Below, piece after piece: positions 63,775-64,000 of a stretch of DNA of 64,000 nt. Source of the stretch: Numidum massiliense. Lineage in GTDB: Bacteria; Bacillota; Bacilli; Thermoactinomycetales; Novibacillaceae. A program made the translations under genes and the position numbers. Within the stretch, counting starts at the first letter, position 1. Each line of letters opens with the position of its first letter. The stretch covers positions 496,001-560,000 of the forward strand of contig NZ_CTDZ01000009.1 in assembly GCF_001375555.1 (NCBI RefSeq). Reading direction: 5' to 3'. Under the pieces are notes generated by a model. That model saw nothing but the letters and a program-made list of their open reading frames with translations, had not been told where the DNA came from and ran no database searches.

Positions 63775-64000
63775 TTACACGAGTTTGACCCACGGTCGAT
63801 CTTTCTGCCATTCTACTTCCAGCGGCATATCGAACAATGTACTTAATTGACAGTCGGTTAACGACTGTTTTTTTTCGCCACTCGTTAACACGCACCCGTC
63901 TTTTAGCAGTAGCGCATGTGTAAAGAGCGGTAAAATCTCTTCGACGTGGTGCGTGACGTAGACGATTGTCGGTCCGTCAGGTTGTTCCGCAAGGCGTTCA
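63775..64000 (-). CDS. ABC transporter ATP-binding protein, C-terminal end (truncated by window edge)
   Basis: On the minus strand a frame without a start enters from the right edge (first full codon at 63999) and ends with TAA at 63775-63777. The residues TIVYVTHHVEEILPLFTHAL contain the switch histidine and D-loop-adjacent helix of an ABC ATPase of the YlmA/ModF-like type. About 74 residues are present. Walker motifs are outside the window. Confidence 0.85.
   Translation of the reverse strand, partial: ERLAEQPDGPTIVYVTHHVEEILPLFTHALLLKDGCVLTSGEKKQSLTDCQLSTLFDMPLEVEWQKDRPWVKLV

Overview
The window is chromosomal DNA of an endospore-forming member of the Firmicutes (Bacillales). Evidence: spoVB, a gerK-type germinant receptor operon, a ComN-like regulator, T-box leaders ahead of hisS and alaS, AGGAGG-type ribosome binding sites, frequent TTG/GTG starts and TTGACA/TATAAT promoters. 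Gene order follows the Bacillus subtilis ruvB-queA-tgt-yajC-spoVB-secDF-recJ-apt-relA-dtd-hisS-aspS-rarA-cymR-iscS-recD2-alaS-yrzL-ruvX-yrzB region, with insertions. The moderately high GC would fit a thermoactinomycete-like or paenibacillus-like lineage, but the species cannot be fixed from sequence alone.

Layout. 1-3336: end of ruvB, a small DUF2905 membrane protein, queA, tgt (queuosine tRNA modification) and yajC. 3460-5983: a TIGR04086 membrane protein and spoVB on the minus strand, then a comN-like gene. 6241-9440: a secreted SurA/PrsA-N-like protein and split secD/secF; a 41-bp tandem repeat follows. 9694-13446: gerKA-gerKB-gerKC homologues (minus strand). 13702-19557: recJ-apt, relA-dtd (recombination, purine salvage, stringent response, D-aminoacyl-tRNA editing), followed by two small repeat arrays. 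19945-22471: CPA2-type antiporter and a DUF2621 protein.

22760-27497 is a Lia-like envelope-stress module: a small LiaI-like membrane protein, a PspA/LiaH homologue, a LiaF-like protein with an unusually long charged linker, and a LiaS/LiaR-like two-component pair. Fourteen bases later starts a CitA/DcuS-type sensor kinase interrupted by an in-frame TAG just before its phospho-acceptor histidine. Its partner response regulator and a complete tctCBA tricarboxylate transporter operon follow (29374-33485). The broken kinase is the most striking local lesion.

33751-41787 is accessory: ccdC-like gene, alpha/beta hydrolase, two ABC exporters (one with a YtrA-type GntR repressor and a clear operator), an ECF sigma factor with a DUF4367 partner, and an unrecognised threonine/serine-rich protein. 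42075-52598: LLM flavin oxidoreductase; T-box-controlled hisS-aspS; a probable 6S RNA; a paired SMR efflux operon with a palindromic operator candidate; an NT5C-like phosphatase; rarA; a YczE-like membrane protein; cymR and a cysteine desulfurase. 52878-64000: pncB (minus), recD2, a PRC-barrel protein, two small proteins, an AI-2E family transporter, T-box-alaS, ireB/yrzL, ruvX, two tandem DUF1292 genes, and the 3' end of an ABC ATPase on the minus strand.

I did not find a phage, insertion sequence, CRISPR array, rRNA or tRNA gene. No complete new defence or biosynthetic system is evident. The more unusual items are the amber-split kinase with its hexapeptide-repeat tail, the expanded LiaF-like protein, the leader-like DUF6147-resembling protein, the repeat arrays and a G-run-rich intergenic tract.
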